64,000 nucleotides of DNA. Source: Methanothrix soehngenii GP6 (GTDB lineage Archaea > Halobacteriota > Methanosarcinia > Methanotrichales > Methanotrichaceae). The stretch covers positions 1,550,001 through 1,614,000 of the forward strand of contig NC_015416.1 in NCBI RefSeq assembly GCF_000204415.1. Direction: 5' to 3'. Each line of letters starts with the position of its first letter. Position 1 is the stretch's first letter. The notes under the pieces were generated by a model. It saw nothing but the letters and a program-made list of their open reading frames with translations, was not told where the DNA came from and ran no database searches. Position numbers and translations under genes: made by a program. Positions 17,901 through 26,376 of the stretch are shown here, one piece after another.

Positions 17901-18709
17901 GGATATTTTCGATCGTAGTCTACGATCTCAAATCCAACTCCATTGTCTCCAACCAGGCGGTACCGTCCTTCAACCATCTCCCTGCTACCATTGATCTCCT
18001 GGTAGCATATAGGCACAGAATCGGTCAGGTTGCCCGCAGAGGTTCTTATCAGCAGAGATCCATCCTCTGCCAGGCTGAGGTTATCCTGGCCGCTATAGGT
18101 CAGAATTATCCCAGACAAATCTGCACCGGGATCCAAGTCCAATTCATGCTTCAGGTATCCTTCCCTACCCTTGAAGATCAGATCCACTCCTGGATAGACC
18201 TCTTTATACCTTATTGCCCCATAGGTGGGGATATCGGAAATCCATTGGGTTGAGTCATTACCTATGAAGAAGTTGGCCCGGCCAGGGAGCTGCTCCTCCC
18301 CTATTATCTGTCCCGGATTGGAGTTCTCAAAGGCCATATGGACTGCAGAGGAGTTGTTGCCCTGGGACAAACTGAATACGACCTCTGAAGGAGTGAAGAA
18401 CACCGTTGGGCCCTCTATCCTGACCATGAACCTCACATCTTCGGGGGACTGACCACGATTTTCTATAAAGCTCAAGGGCAGCTTGAGCATGGCCGAGTCG
18501 ATCGATTGGTTACTGCTATGAGGGCTGCTATCTAGTTCGGTGCTAGTGGATATGCTGAAATTCCCACCAGAGAGCGAATCTGAATGATCTGGCGAGGAGT
18601 TGATGATGGGAACTTCTGCCGACCCAGACATCATCGATACTATAAGAATTGCGCCAAAAAGGATTGCGAACACATAATTGGACCAGCATGTATGCATGAC
18701 TTCTTGCAC
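14972..18709 (-). CDS. Giant secreted SBBP beta-propeller / PKD / YPDFTDT-repeat protein
   Basis: 1245 residues. After a signal sequence (NYVFAILFGAILIVSMMSGS), an N-terminal domain opens with LPLSFIENRGQSPEDVRFM, as in many SBBP proteins. Seven SBBP repeats of ~64 residues follow (YSTYLGGSG...NAYVTGYT...FPTKNPLQ). A PKD-like domain comes next (FDWGDGSTTTTD...SHSWINAGVYQIKAMATDSKG), then four ~106-residue YPDFTDT repeats. A cell-surface adhesion or matrix role is inferred. The TATA box is CTATATAAAG at ~18738-18747, with GAGGTG near the ATG. It shares its C-terminal repeats with the GH26-like gene. Confidence 0.85.
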   Translation of the reverse strand: MQEVMHTCWSNYVFAILFGAILIVSMMSGSAEVPIINSSPDHSDSLSGGNFSISTSTELDSSPHSSNQSIDSAMLKLPLSFIENRGQSPEDVRFMVRIEGPTVFFTPSEVVFSLSQGNNSSAVHMAFENSNPGQIIGEEQLPGRANFFIGNDSTQWISDIPTYGAIRYKEVYPGVDLIFKGREGYLKHELDLDPGADLSGIILTYSGQDNLSLAEDGSLLIRTSAGNLTDSVPICYQEINGSREMVEGRYRLVGDNGVGFEIVDYDRKYPLVIDPTLAYSTYLGGSGDDSGLSLALDSSGNAYVTGYTASTNFPTKNPLQASNAASSDVFIAKINSAGSALSYSTYLGGGGYDYAKGIAVDSGGNAYVTGYTASTNFPTKNPLQASNAGSNDAFIAKINSAGSALSYSTYLGGSGEDNGESIAIDGSGNAYVTGYTGSASFPTKNPIQASKAGSWDAFVTKINSAGSALVYSTYLGGSSSEYGLGIALDGSSNAYITGPTYSTNFPTRNPLQASNGGEMDAFVSKINSAGSALTYSTYLGGSFNDFAEGIAVDRRGNAYITGYTISDDFPTQNPIQALKKGSFDAFVAKINSAGSALDYSTFLGGSGDCFAHGIAVDSRGNAFVTGDTSSADFPTKSPLQASNSGSYDIFVAMINAAGSALSFSTYLGGVNYDYAKGIAIDNFGKTYLTGYTESNNFPTRNPLQPANGGYKDAFVAVIDCSDLPNNPPNTPSVPLGENSGFVEVGYIYFTFASDPDGDQVKYTFDWGDGSTTTTDLVDSGATASMSHSWINAGVYQIKAMATDSKGATSGWSEAATIKIIEREEWTLYYPDFTDTVYPNSWRSWLMLQNPADEAVTMHLELRDRTGELRYAGSQTIPANSVAAIRPRDLAGLDFAGSAVVTSDRPIAGSCQINRNSNEMCMSYNPLDRASTTLHYPDFTDTDDLESWRSWLVLQNPGPSQANLNLEIRSRSGELLYSGGAIIPAHGVSAIRPRNLAGFNCAGSAVVSSDQPIAGTCQITRNNNLMCMSYTAADQGSTALYYPDFTDTTNPEGWRSWLVLQNPGASQASINLEIRSRAGDLLYSGAQSIPAQSVSAIRPRNLVGSDLAGSAVVTSNQPIVGTCQINRNNNLMCMSFNALLQGSTTLFYPDFTDTANPDSWRSWLLLQNPADYAANAALEIKSREGGLLYSGIQVIPAHGVSAIRPRSLVGADCSGSVVVASDQPLAGVCQINRNNNLMCMSYSAAD

Positions 18710-18735
18710 CTCACATTATTAAACAGTTTTAAAGT

Positions 18736-18750
18736 ATCTTTATATAGATA
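18736..18750 (-). promoter_or_regulatory. TATA element of the 1245-residue secreted protein gene
   Basis: The minus strand reads CTATATAAAGATAC about 30 bases before ATG 18709, with a GAGGTG ribosome site between. Spacing fits an archaeal promoter with a short leader. Confidence 0.6.
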
Positions 18751-19155
18751 AGCCTTTCCACTAAAGTCAAACACACTGATGAACGGCAATACCTAGAATT
18801 TTTTAAAACAAATTTTTTAAGAATCATCTGCAAGCGTCCCGCCGTTCAGCCAGCATCTGCGGAGCAGGCCTGTTGGGAAACAAGGGTTACCTATTGCGGA
18901 TCATCATGCAGACACTTAGGACGGATACTTATATCGATTGAGCGGGGAGAAAGTATGTCAATGCGGCAAAGGACCTTTTTTTTTACTCATGTGGCTGCTG
19001 CCCTGCAAGTTAGATCTATCCTATGCCTAAAAAAAGAGATGACGCCACGATTAGGGATGCATTTCATATACAGAGAGCCGAAGCTTCATGCACAAGCAAC
19101 CCATCCGCCACAATCCAAGAAGATTAAAATACTGCAAAAATGATCTCTCTCCACA
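18751..19155. other. Divergent intergenic region upstream of the UDP-sugar dehydrogenase
   Basis: An AT-rich stretch near 18798-18825 is followed by a TATA candidate (ATACTTATATCG, ~18925-18936). That promoter would give a ~200-base leader for the gene at 19156. A 62-codon frame at 18955-19143 begins just after GGGGAG, but its translation resembles no family I know and it may only be leader sequence. Nothing else is supported. Confidence 0.35.
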
Positions 19156-20427
19156 ATGAAGATCTCTGTGATCGGCGGCGGCTATGTGGGCCTCGTCTCT
19201 GCGGTCTGCTTTGCCCAGCTGGGCCACACAGTCGGCCTGATAGAGATAGATATTGATCGGGCCAGTTCAATCAGCCGGGGCAGTCCGCAGATATACGAAA
19301 AGGGCCTGGAAGCGCTCCTGTCAAAGCACCTGGAAAAAAGCCTTCATGTGTCCACAGCTTATGATGCCATTCCGGACACCGAGATCTTCTTCATCTGCGT
19401 GGGCACGCCTGAGGGGGACAATGGCCATCCGGACCTCTCTATGATCCAGTCCGCCTGCCAGTCTTTGGGCCGGTCCCTGATAGATATGGACTCATATCAT
19501 GTGGTGGTCGTGAAGAGCACCGTCCCCCCCGGGACCACCGAGGGCCTTGTGGTCCCCACCGTCCTGGAACACTCCCAAAGGGCAGGGGATGAAATCGGCT
19601 TTTGCATGAACCCGGAGTTTCTCAGAGAGGGGCGGGCGGTAGAGGATTTCATGCATCCGGACCGGATCGTCATAGGCAGCAATGACAGTAGAGCGGGAGA
19701 CTGGGCGGAATCCGCATATCGAGGAATTGAGGCGCCAATCGTCCGCACAGGAATCAAATCTGCGGAGATGATAAAGTACGCGTCCAATGCCTTTCTGGCC
19801 ACCAAAATATCCTTTGCCAATGAGATAGGGAATCTCTGCAAGAGGCTGGGCATCGACGTTTATGAGGTGATGGAGGGCGTCGGCATGGATCACAGAATAT
19901 CCCCCCACTTCCTCGACGCCGGCGCTGGCTTTGGGGGAAGCTGCTTTCCCAAGGACCTCTCCGCCCTCATACACCTGGCCGAAGGCATGAACGAAGAGCC
20001 GTTGATTCTCAGATCCGTCCAAAATGTCAATGAAAGGCAGCCTGCGCGGATGCTGGAACTGCTGCAAAAGAAGATCGGCAGCCTTGAGGGCAAGAGGATC
20101 GCAGTCCTCGGCCTGGCCTTCAAGAATGATACTGATGATGTTCGCCAATCCAGATCGATCCCCGTAATATTGAGTCTTAGGGAAATGGGAGCAAGGATCG
20201 CTGCCTACGACCCCCGGGCAAATGATAACATGAAAAAAATGATCCATGATATCGAGTACTGCTCAAGGGCAACAGATGCCCTGAGAGATGCAGATGCATG
20301 CCTGTTGATGACCGAGTGGCCGGAGTTCGGCCTTCTGGATGAGGAGTTTGATCTGATGAAAAACAGGGTGATCATCGAGGGAAGAAGGATTCTGTCCTGC
20401 CAGGATAAAGAGGGAATATGCTGGTAA
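19156..20427 (+). CDS. UDP-glucose/GDP-mannose 6-dehydrogenase family
   Basis: 423 residues. The N-terminal NAD-binding motif is VIGGGYVGLVSAVCFAQLGH. FICVGTPEGDNGHPD and KSTVPPGTTEG follow, with the central helix EMIKYASNAFLATKISFANEI. The catalytic Cys is in GFGGSCFPKDL and the C-terminal domain has GLAFKNDTDDVRQS. Oxidises a nucleotide sugar twice at C6 to a uronic acid. It overlaps the nucleotidyltransferase by 10 bases, suggesting the pair makes and oxidises one NDP-sugar. UDP-glucose is the usual substrate, but GDP-mannose or UDP-HexNAc cannot be excluded. Confidence 0.9.
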   Translation: MKISVIGGGYVGLVSAVCFAQLGHTVGLIEIDIDRASSISRGSPQIYEKGLEALLSKHLEKSLHVSTAYDAIPDTEIFFICVGTPEGDNGHPDLSMIQSACQSLGRSLIDMDSYHVVVVKSTVPPGTTEGLVVPTVLEHSQRAGDEIGFCMNPEFLREGRAVEDFMHPDRIVIGSNDSRAGDWAESAYRGIEAPIVRTGIKSAEMIKYASNAFLATKISFANEIGNLCKRLGIDVYEVMEGVGMDHRISPHFLDAGAGFGGSCFPKDLSALIHLAEGMNEEPLILRSVQNVNERQPARMLELLQKKIGSLEGKRIAVLGLAFKNDTDDVRQSRSIPVILSLREMGARIAAYDPRANDNMKKMIHDIEYCSRATDALRDADACLLMTEWPEFGLLDEEFDLMKNRVIIEGRRILSCQDKEGICW

Positions 20428-21158
20428 CACAAGGGCTGATACCGGCCGCTGGAATGGGGACCAGGCTCGGCCCCTTCACCCATGCTATACCGAAAGAGCT
20501 CTTGCCCGTGGGGGAAAAGGCAGTGATAGAGCATGTGGTCGAGGCCATGAAGCTGGCGGGGATAGAGGAGATCGTGGTTGTTGTCAGCCCCCATAAGCAC
20601 GGCATCTCAGATTACCTGGGCTCAGGAAGGCGGTTCGGAGTGAATCTCACCTATGTCGTCCAGGATGAGCCACTTGGTCTGGCCAATGCGGTGCTATCCG
20701 GGGAGCACGTCATAGACGGCAGTTTTGCAGTGGTTCTCGGTGACAACTTCTTTCATCCCAAGTCGTTCCTGGGAGACTTGATCTCATACCATATTGCCAA
20801 GAGGGCAGATGCTACTCTTGGGGTGGCTGATGTAGAGGATGTGACCAGGCATGGGATCATAACCGTCCAGGGTGACAGGATAAAGGATATAATCGAGAAG
20901 CCAATGCCAGAAAAGGCCCCCAGCTCACTTGGATCCATTGGCATCTATGTCTTTGAGCCTGACCTCTTTGATGCCATCAGGAGGACAAAACCAGGTTATA
21001 ACGGGGAATACCAGCTCACTGACTCGATCAAGGTGCTCATAGAGTTGGGGAAGAATGTTATTTATAAAAAAATAGACGGAGTGCATATCGATGTGGGCAC
21101 TCCCAAGGACCTGGTATGGGCCAATAACTGGCACTTCCGATACTGCGGCTGCGAATAG
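20418..21158 (+). CDS. Sugar-1-phosphate nucleotidyltransferase (GalU/RmlA-like)
   Basis: 246 residues. The pyrophosphorylase signature GLIPAAGMGTRLGPFTHAIP is at the N-terminus, followed by KELLPVGEKAVIEHV, VLGDN as the metal-binding Asp region, and an IDVGTPKDLVWAN C-terminus. Makes an NDP-sugar from sugar-1-phosphate and NTP, probably the substrate of the overlapping dehydrogenase. The coding end directly abuts a decayed transposase on the opposite strand (stop 11 bases away), so the original 3' end may have been altered. Confidence 0.88.
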   Translation: MLVTQGLIPAAGMGTRLGPFTHAIPKELLPVGEKAVIEHVVEAMKLAGIEEIVVVVSPHKHGISDYLGSGRRFGVNLTYVVQDEPLGLANAVLSGEHVIDGSFAVVLGDNFFHPKSFLGDLISYHIAKRADATLGVADVEDVTRHGIITVQGDRIKDIIEKPMPEKAPSSLGSIGIYVFEPDLFDAIRRTKPGYNGEYQLTDSIKVLIELGKNVIYKKIDGVHIDVGTPKDLVWANNWHFRYCGCE

Positions 21159-21168
21159 ATTCCTTTGG

Positions 21169-21369
21169 TCAAAGACTCTCTGACTGAAGCTTGTAACCGA
21201 AATGAGTTTCATCACCTTTCTTTGCCCATCTTCCATCTCTGCTGCGACGTGTCTTAGCCTCATCACCACGTGGTTCTTTTGAAGATCCCTGATCTGCCTC
21301 GATAAACGTGGTATCTTGGATCGTTCTGCGCTTGACCTGCAAACCCAAGCATTCAGCTGCCTTTGAAGT
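21169..21369 (-). pseudogene. IS5-like transposase fragment
   Basis: On the minus strand one open frame reads RRTIQDTTFIEADQGSSKEP and then GDEAKTRRSRDGRWAKKGDE, THFGYKLQ, before a TGA at 21169-21171. This matches the central region of IS5/IS1182-like DDE transposases (first catalytic Asp, then ...TRRDKDGTWTKKGGKSYFGYK). Both ends are missing. It sits exactly between the nucleotidyltransferase and a glycosyltransferase that has lost its 5' half, and is the likely cause of that truncation. Confidence 0.7.
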
Positions 21370-21371
21370 TC

Positions 21372-21834
21372 TGCCCGGAGACTGGTCGTAGTTGGAGGGT
21401 ACTCACCCGGAGACCATGCTGCCCGGCACTATCATGAACTTGTAAAGGATATGCCTGAAAATGTAAAGATGCTTGAGACGGTCTCGGAAGAGAAGCTGGT
21501 AGACCTGTATAGCAGGTGCAAAGGATTAATATGTACCGCCGTGTATGAGGACTTCGGCATGACGCCCCTTGAGGCTATGGCCCGCGGCAAACCGGTTATG
21601 GCTGTGGATGAGGGCGGATTTACCGAAACGGTTGTGAATGGAGAGACGGGATTGCTGGTGGAGGCGAACCGCGATGAGCTGGCCGGGACAGTGGAGGCGG
21701 TCTGTGCGAGCCTAAGAGCGAACCCGGATAGGTATAAAGCCAAATGCATGAAGCGAGCAAATGAATTCGATGTCTCAATATTCCTCAAGAGAATTCACAG
21801 ATTCATCCCCGAATATGATAATAAGCAAGGATAA
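21372..21834 (+). pseudogene. GT4 glycosyltransferase, C-terminal fragment
   Basis: From ~21372 the plus strand encodes ARRLVVVGGYSPGDHAARYH, PENVKMLETVSEEKLVDLY, then EDFGMTPLEAMARGKPVMA and GETGLLVEANRDEL. This is the donor-nucleotide-binding half of a GT4 (GT-B) enzyme with the conserved E-x7-E (EDFGMTPLEAM). The N-terminal acceptor half (~200 residues) is absent, replaced by the IS5-like fragment. An internal ATG at 21451 could start a 127-residue product, but it could not form a full GT-B fold. Confidence 0.8.
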
Positions 21835-21871
21835 TAGTTCGATAAAATGAAGTAAGCATAGGAGTAGTATA

Positions 21872-22654
21872 TTGCCGACACCAAGTCATCTTCAATTGCT
21901 GTGGAGCTATAGAGAGCTCATCCTCAGGCTGGCCTGGAGCGACCTCAAGCTGCGTTACAAAGGCTCAGCCCTGGGATTCTTCTGGTCGCTCCTGGAGCCG
22001 CTACTTATGTTGTTTGTGCTTTTCGAGGTCTTCACAAACCTCATGCGCATACAGGTGGAGAACTATCAGCTCTTTCTGCTCCTTGGCATAGTCCTCTGGA
22101 ACTTCCTGGATCGAGGTACATCTTTGAGCATTTGGAGCATTGTAGGAAAGCCGAGCATGGTGCAGAAGGTCTACTTTCCCAGGGATATCTTGGTCATATC
22201 CACATGCATCATGGCCCTGATGATGACGATGCTCGAGTTCATAGTATTCGTAATATTCATGTTCGCCTTCCGAGCTATGCCAGGATGGACCATAGGATAC
22301 TTCCCCATATTATCCATGCTCGAATTTTTTGTAGTACTAGGATTATCCATGTCCCTGTCCGCGCTCAATGTCTACTTCAGAGACGTGCAATTCATCTGGA
22401 AGGTCATCATGCAGATCGGGTTCTTCGCCACGCCGATATTATACCCCATAACCATATTCCCGGAAAATGTGCGTTGGATAGTGATGCTCAACCCCATGGC
22501 CTTGATCATCATTATGATGCGTGATAGCATCCTTTACAGGACACCCCCAGAGCCGTTGAGCCTCCTATACCTGGCCATATCTGCTGTGGCCATTCTCCTG
22601 CTGGGCTACTTTATCTTCGACCGACTGGAGCCAAGGTTTGCTGAGGTGATCTGA
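21872..22654 (+). CDS. ABC-2 type polysaccharide export permease (Wzm/TagG-like)
   Basis: 260 residues with six hydrophobic segments. The N-terminal amphipathic region (LLWSYRELILRLAWSDLKLRYKGS) and LGFFWSLLEPLLMLFVLFEVF are diagnostic of the Wzm/TagG/KpsM permeases that export lipid-linked glycans. The start is TTG, with TAGGAG 8 bases upstream. The stop TGA is immediately followed by the ATG of the ATPase gene, so the two are co-translated. Together they form a Wzm-Wzt exporter. Confidence 0.9.
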   Translation: MPTPSHLQLLWSYRELILRLAWSDLKLRYKGSALGFFWSLLEPLLMLFVLFEVFTNLMRIQVENYQLFLLLGIVLWNFLDRGTSLSIWSIVGKPSMVQKVYFPRDILVISTCIMALMMTMLEFIVFVIFMFAFRAMPGWTIGYFPILSMLEFFVVLGLSMSLSALNVYFRDVQFIWKVIMQIGFFATPILYPITIFPENVRWIVMLNPMALIIIMMRDSILYRTPPEPLSLLYLAISAVAILLLGYFIFDRLEPRFAEVI

Positions 22655-23380
22655 ATGAGCGTAAGAGTGGAGCACCTCTGGAAGACCTTCCGAATCCCTC
22701 ATGAGAAAAGGACGACGATCTTTGAGAATCTTGCGGAATTGGTGAGACCCAATCGTTACGAGACATTCTTCGCGCTGAAGGATATCAACTTCGAGGTGAA
22801 TGACGGCGAGTTCATCGGCATAATTGGCGACAACGGCTCGGGAAAGAGCACCATGCTCAAGATAATCGCCAATATCATCAGGCCAACGAAAGGAAGGGTA
22901 AAGGTAGATGGCAAGATGACGCCCTTCCTGGAGCTGGGTGTCGGTTTTCATCCAGACCTGACCGCCAGAGAGAATATCATCGTTTACGGCACAATTATGG
23001 GCATATCCCGCAAGGAGATCAGAGAGAGGATCGATGATGTGATCGAGTTCGCAGGCCTTGAGAAGTTTCAGGACACAAAGCTCAAGAATCTCTCTTCGGG
23101 AATGCAGGTCCGCCTGGCATTCTCCACAGCAATACAGACCGATCCGGATGTATTGCTGGTGGATGAGGTTTTAGCCGTAGGCGATATGGAGTTCCAGCAG
23201 AAGTGCTTCGATGTATTCAAGCGCTACAGGAATGAAGGAGTCACGGTCCTTTTCGTCTCCCATGGCATGGATGCAGTGAGACGTTTCTGCGACAGGACAT
23301 TGCTTCTCTCCAGGGGCGAGCAGGTTGGATTCGATGATACCGGAGCAATTCTTGAGACATATATAAATCGTCAATGCTAA
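22655..23380 (+). CDS. ABC polysaccharide exporter ATPase (Wzt/TagH-like)
   Basis: 241 residues: Walker A GDNGSGKST, signature LSSGMQVRL, Walker B VLLVDEVLAVGD and H-loop FVSHGMD. The protein ends soon after the nucleotide-binding domain, so it lacks the C-terminal carbohydrate-binding domain that some Wzt proteins use to read the glycan end. That suggests a TagH/KpsT-like exporter without terminal-modification sensing. It pairs with the permease immediately upstream. Confidence 0.9.
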   Translation: MSVRVEHLWKTFRIPHEKRTTIFENLAELVRPNRYETFFALKDINFEVNDGEFIGIIGDNGSGKSTMLKIIANIIRPTKGRVKVDGKMTPFLELGVGFHPDLTARENIIVYGTIMGISRKEIRERIDDVIEFAGLEKFQDTKLKNLSSGMQVRLAFSTAIQTDPDVLLVDEVLAVGDMEFQQKCFDVFKRYRNEGVTVLFVSHGMDAVRRFCDRTLLLSRGEQVGFDDTGAILETYINRQC

Positions 23381-23458
23381 GAAGATCACGAAGCGGCAGA
23401 TAGAGCATAGGATTGGAAGCGATTCATGCTCAAATGATTGAGAATAGGGCGGTGAAAT

Positions 23459-25258
23459 ATGGCTAAAGTGTTGCTCATAAATCCGAATACAAGATACCTG
23501 GGCTCCATGATGACAATCCTGCCACCATTGGGGCTGCTTTATATCGCCTCAACGCTGAAGAGAGAGGGTCATGAGGTTAAGGTTGTAGATGCGGATGTCG
23601 AGAATTTAAGCCTGGCCACTGTCTCCAAAACGGCCAGGGATTATGCACCCGATCTCATAGGCCTGACGATGAATACGCTGCAGTCAAGGGCTGCCTATGA
23701 GACAGTCGAGCAATTGAAGAGGGCTTATGATGCGCCGGTGATCGCGGGCGGACCGCATCCATCAGCTCTAAGGGGCGAGGTGCTTGAGAGGTGTCCCTCC
23801 CTGGATGCGGTTGTATATGGGGAGGGTGAGGCAACCACTCTTGAGATTCTAAAGGCCTTCGAAGATGGGCGCGACCTTGCGGATGTTGAGGGCATCTGCT
23901 ACCGCCAGGGAGAGGAGATCTTGACCACTGAGCCCAGGTGTCTGGTGGACATCGATTCTCTTCCCCATCCCGCCCTGGAATTGGTGGCACCCATCGGCAG
24001 GTATCACGGCGCCTATCCAGTGGGCGCCCGGCCCAGCCTGCATATCATGGCTTCCAGAGGGTGCCCGTTCCAGTGCACCTTTTGCAGTAAGGGAATATGG
24101 GAGAGGTCCCTGCGACTTCGAAAGGTGGACTCGGTCCTGGCCGAGGTAGAGTGGCTGAGAGATACCTTCAGGGTCAAGGAGATATTCTTCCAGGACGATA
24201 CATTGAACGTCAATCGAGGGTGGTTTGAGTCTTTATGTTCCGGCCTTGTAGAGCTTGGCCTGAATAAGAAGGTGAAGTTCAAGGGCCCCTTCAGGGCAAA
24301 TGAGAAGATGGTTGATCCCGACATACTGAAGATGGCAAAGGACGCCGGCTTCTGGATGATCTTTTACGGCGTTGAGAGCGGCAATCAGAGGGTTTTGGAC
24401 TCCATTAAGAAGGGGATCACGCTAAGGGAGCTGGAAAGGGCCTTCCAGATCACAAAGAAGGCAGGCATCAAGACCTATGCCTCCTTCATGATCGGCAATC
24501 TTGGTGAGAGCAGGGAGACGATCAAAGATACCATAAGATTTGCCAGGAAGCTTGACCCGGACTATTATGGATTTGCTGTGGCAACGCCATATCCCGGCTG
24601 CGAATTTTACGAGGCGGCAAAAAGGGGAGGCTATCTGCTGGCGGACTTTGAGGAGTACGATCTGAACAGGTATGTCCTGAAGACTGAGAGCCTTGGGCCG
24701 GAAGATGTGCAGGAGCTTATGGATACGGCTCGCAAATCCATGGATGGAAATAGGCATTCTCTGCTCGGCAGGCTGCTGGACAGAGACAGGGGAATTCAGA
24801 CTCATTGCGTCCCGGTTTATGACTATTTCCCGGCGACTTCTGCTCCCTCTGAGGATCTGCTCGGCCATGAGATCGTTATGGGCGAAAGCGACTGGGATGT
24901 CCTGGGACCCGGATGGTATGGCTTGGAGCGCTGGCCGCCGGTCATAAGATGGACAGGCAAGAAAGCTATTGCCTATCTGAAAGGACAGCCCGGCCAGGTC
25001 TGCCTCTGCATAAAGGCCACAGGCTCTCGTGTTGGACCCAGTCTAACTATTTCTGTGAATGGAAATCCGCCCAAGGCCTATAAGCTTAAGCCTGATTGGG
25101 CCGGAATCCTGAAAGTTCCCATGGAGAATGGCGAGGGCACCATAAGGTTGGACCTGGAGGTCGACGAGACCTTAGTGCCCCGGGATTTCGGGGAGGGGGA
25201 TGAGAGAGAGCTGGGAGTGGCGGTTGAGCGAATATGGCTAAAAAATTTTGATCATTAG
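23459..25258 (+). CDS. B12-binding radical SAM protein with C-terminal beta-rich domain
   Basis: 599 residues. A cobalamin-binding N-terminal domain spans ~1-150 (LLINPNTRYLGSMMTILPPLGLLYIA is only partly quoted: PPLGLLYIA, IAGGPHPSAL, GEGEAT). The radical SAM core has CPFQCTFC (Cx3Cx2C) near residue 202 and FGVESG-type YGVESGNQRVLDSIKKG. The final ~115 residues form a separate domain beginning GPGWYGLERWPPVIRWTGKK and ending RELGVAVERIWL. The same type of domain ends two proteins at 28.8-32.3 kb. Likely methylates or otherwise modifies a glycan or lipid intermediate. Substrate unknown. Confidence 0.8.
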   Translation: MAKVLLINPNTRYLGSMMTILPPLGLLYIASTLKREGHEVKVVDADVENLSLATVSKTARDYAPDLIGLTMNTLQSRAAYETVEQLKRAYDAPVIAGGPHPSALRGEVLERCPSLDAVVYGEGEATTLEILKAFEDGRDLADVEGICYRQGEEILTTEPRCLVDIDSLPHPALELVAPIGRYHGAYPVGARPSLHIMASRGCPFQCTFCSKGIWERSLRLRKVDSVLAEVEWLRDTFRVKEIFFQDDTLNVNRGWFESLCSGLVELGLNKKVKFKGPFRANEKMVDPDILKMAKDAGFWMIFYGVESGNQRVLDSIKKGITLRELERAFQITKKAGIKTYASFMIGNLGESRETIKDTIRFARKLDPDYYGFAVATPYPGCEFYEAAKRGGYLLADFEEYDLNRYVLKTESLGPEDVQELMDTARKSMDGNRHSLLGRLLDRDRGIQTHCVPVYDYFPATSAPSEDLLGHEIVMGESDWDVLGPGWYGLERWPPVIRWTGKKAIAYLKGQPGQVCLCIKATGSRVGPSLTISVNGNPPKAYKLKPDWAGILKVPMENGEGTIRLDLEVDETLVPRDFGEGDERELGVAVERIWLKNFDH

Positions 25259-25424
25259 AGCGGCATTCATGTTTACTACACATGACTTGAGCACTTTAAC
25301 TTTAACGATAATTTGTTCATGGAGGGGAAGGTTACTCAAAATCATTGTCCAAATCTGGTGGAAGGGTCCATTTCCTTGGTGAATATCCATTGGATCCTTG
25401 TTGGCGCTTTTCAGGAACTCACAT

Positions 25425-26324
25425 ATGCCACCGATGAGTTTTTATTATATAAGCGCAAAGGCGCCTCCCACCGGTGATGCCTTGCTAAAGGAACTAATGC
25501 AGTCGATGCGGCCATTTCAGTGGTACAAAAACATGGTTATCTTTATAGGCATAACCTTTTCATATAATCTATTTAACTGGGAAATGTGGCCACGCGTTAT
25601 CTTTGCTTTCATAATGTTCTGTTTAATTTCCGGTTCGATATATATTATAAATGACATAAAAGATGTTGATAGAGATCGTCTCCATCCCAAGAAGCGGTTC
25701 AGGCCGATCGCATTTGGAACTCTCTCATCTCGAACGGCCCTATTAGTATCCATCTTGCTATTATCTATATCCTTATTAATCTCATTCTTTGTAAACAGGC
25801 CGTTATGTTATATTGAGCTATTATATGTATTTATAAATTTATTATATACTTTTTACCTCAAATATTTTGCTCTAATCGATGTGATAGTAGTTGCAGTCGG
25901 TTTTGTCCTGAGAGCTGTCGCCGGAAGCCTGGTTATCAATGTGTATATTTCCCCCTGGCTTATTCTTTGCGTATTTCTTATGTCGTTTGTTTTGGCCTTT
26001 GGAAAGAGGCAAAACGAGCTATTGACCGCCAGCAGCTCCAGAGATTGCTTATCCCAGTACACGGAGAAAATGGTAGAAGGTCTTCTGAATATATCCGTGT
26101 CAATGCTTCTCATGGCCTATGCTCTTTATTCATTTTATGTAGATACAAATATGATGATCACACTCCCGTTTGCCTTTTATGGTGTATTCAGGTTTGTGCA
26201 GCTCGTCTATCTGAAGAACTTCGGCGGTGAGGCAGAGCTCATCTTAAAGGACTCGGCCTCTCTGGCAAATCTTGTTCTCTGGACTGTTTCTGCAATCGTT
26301 GTCCTTTACGAGGTGAGAGCATGA
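25425..26324 (+). CDS. UbiA-family prenyl-phosphate phosphoribosyltransferase (DPPR synthase-like)
   Basis: About 300 residues; TTG 25398 is an alternative start, ATG 25425 is preferred. Multi-pass membrane protein. MRPFQWYKN is followed by the metal/diphosphate motif NDIKDVDRDRLHPKKRFRPI, with VLRAVAGSL, LAFGKRQNEL and GGEAELILKD later. This pattern is specific to the UbiA branch of mycobacterial Rv3806c, which transfers 5-phosphoribose from PRPP to decaprenyl phosphate. Its stop overlaps the ATG of the PHP gene (ATGA). It probably makes a polyprenyl-phosphoryl-phosphopentose donor. Assignment to the branch is from sequence; the exact reaction is inferred. Confidence 0.82.
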   Translation: MPPMSFYYISAKAPPTGDALLKELMQSMRPFQWYKNMVIFIGITFSYNLFNWEMWPRVIFAFIMFCLISGSIYIINDIKDVDRDRLHPKKRFRPIAFGTLSSRTALLVSILLLSISLLISFFVNRPLCYIELLYVFINLLYTFYLKYFALIDVIVVAVGFVLRAVAGSLVINVYISPWLILCVFLMSFVLAFGKRQNELLTASSSRDCLSQYTEKMVEGLLNISVSMLLMAYALYSFYVDTNMMITLPFAFYGVFRFVQLVYLKNFGGEAELILKDSASLANLVLWTVSAIVVLYEVRA

Positions 26325-26376
26325 AGTTCGATATGCACGTTCACACGTTTGATATGAAAATGGGCCTTACGCATAC

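Noticed and set aside
18955-19143. 62-codon leader frame upstream of the UDP-sugar dehydrogenase
   Set aside because: Has a GGGGAG upstream but no family resemblance; could be a leader peptide, not claimed as a gene.
19492-20247. 251-codon minus-strand frame
   Set aside because: Antisense shadow of the UDP-sugar dehydrogenase in a GC-richer gene.
22655-23380. Wzt with terminal-glycan recognition
   Set aside because: The protein ends just after the nucleotide-binding domain, so the carbohydrate-binding domain needed for that role is absent.
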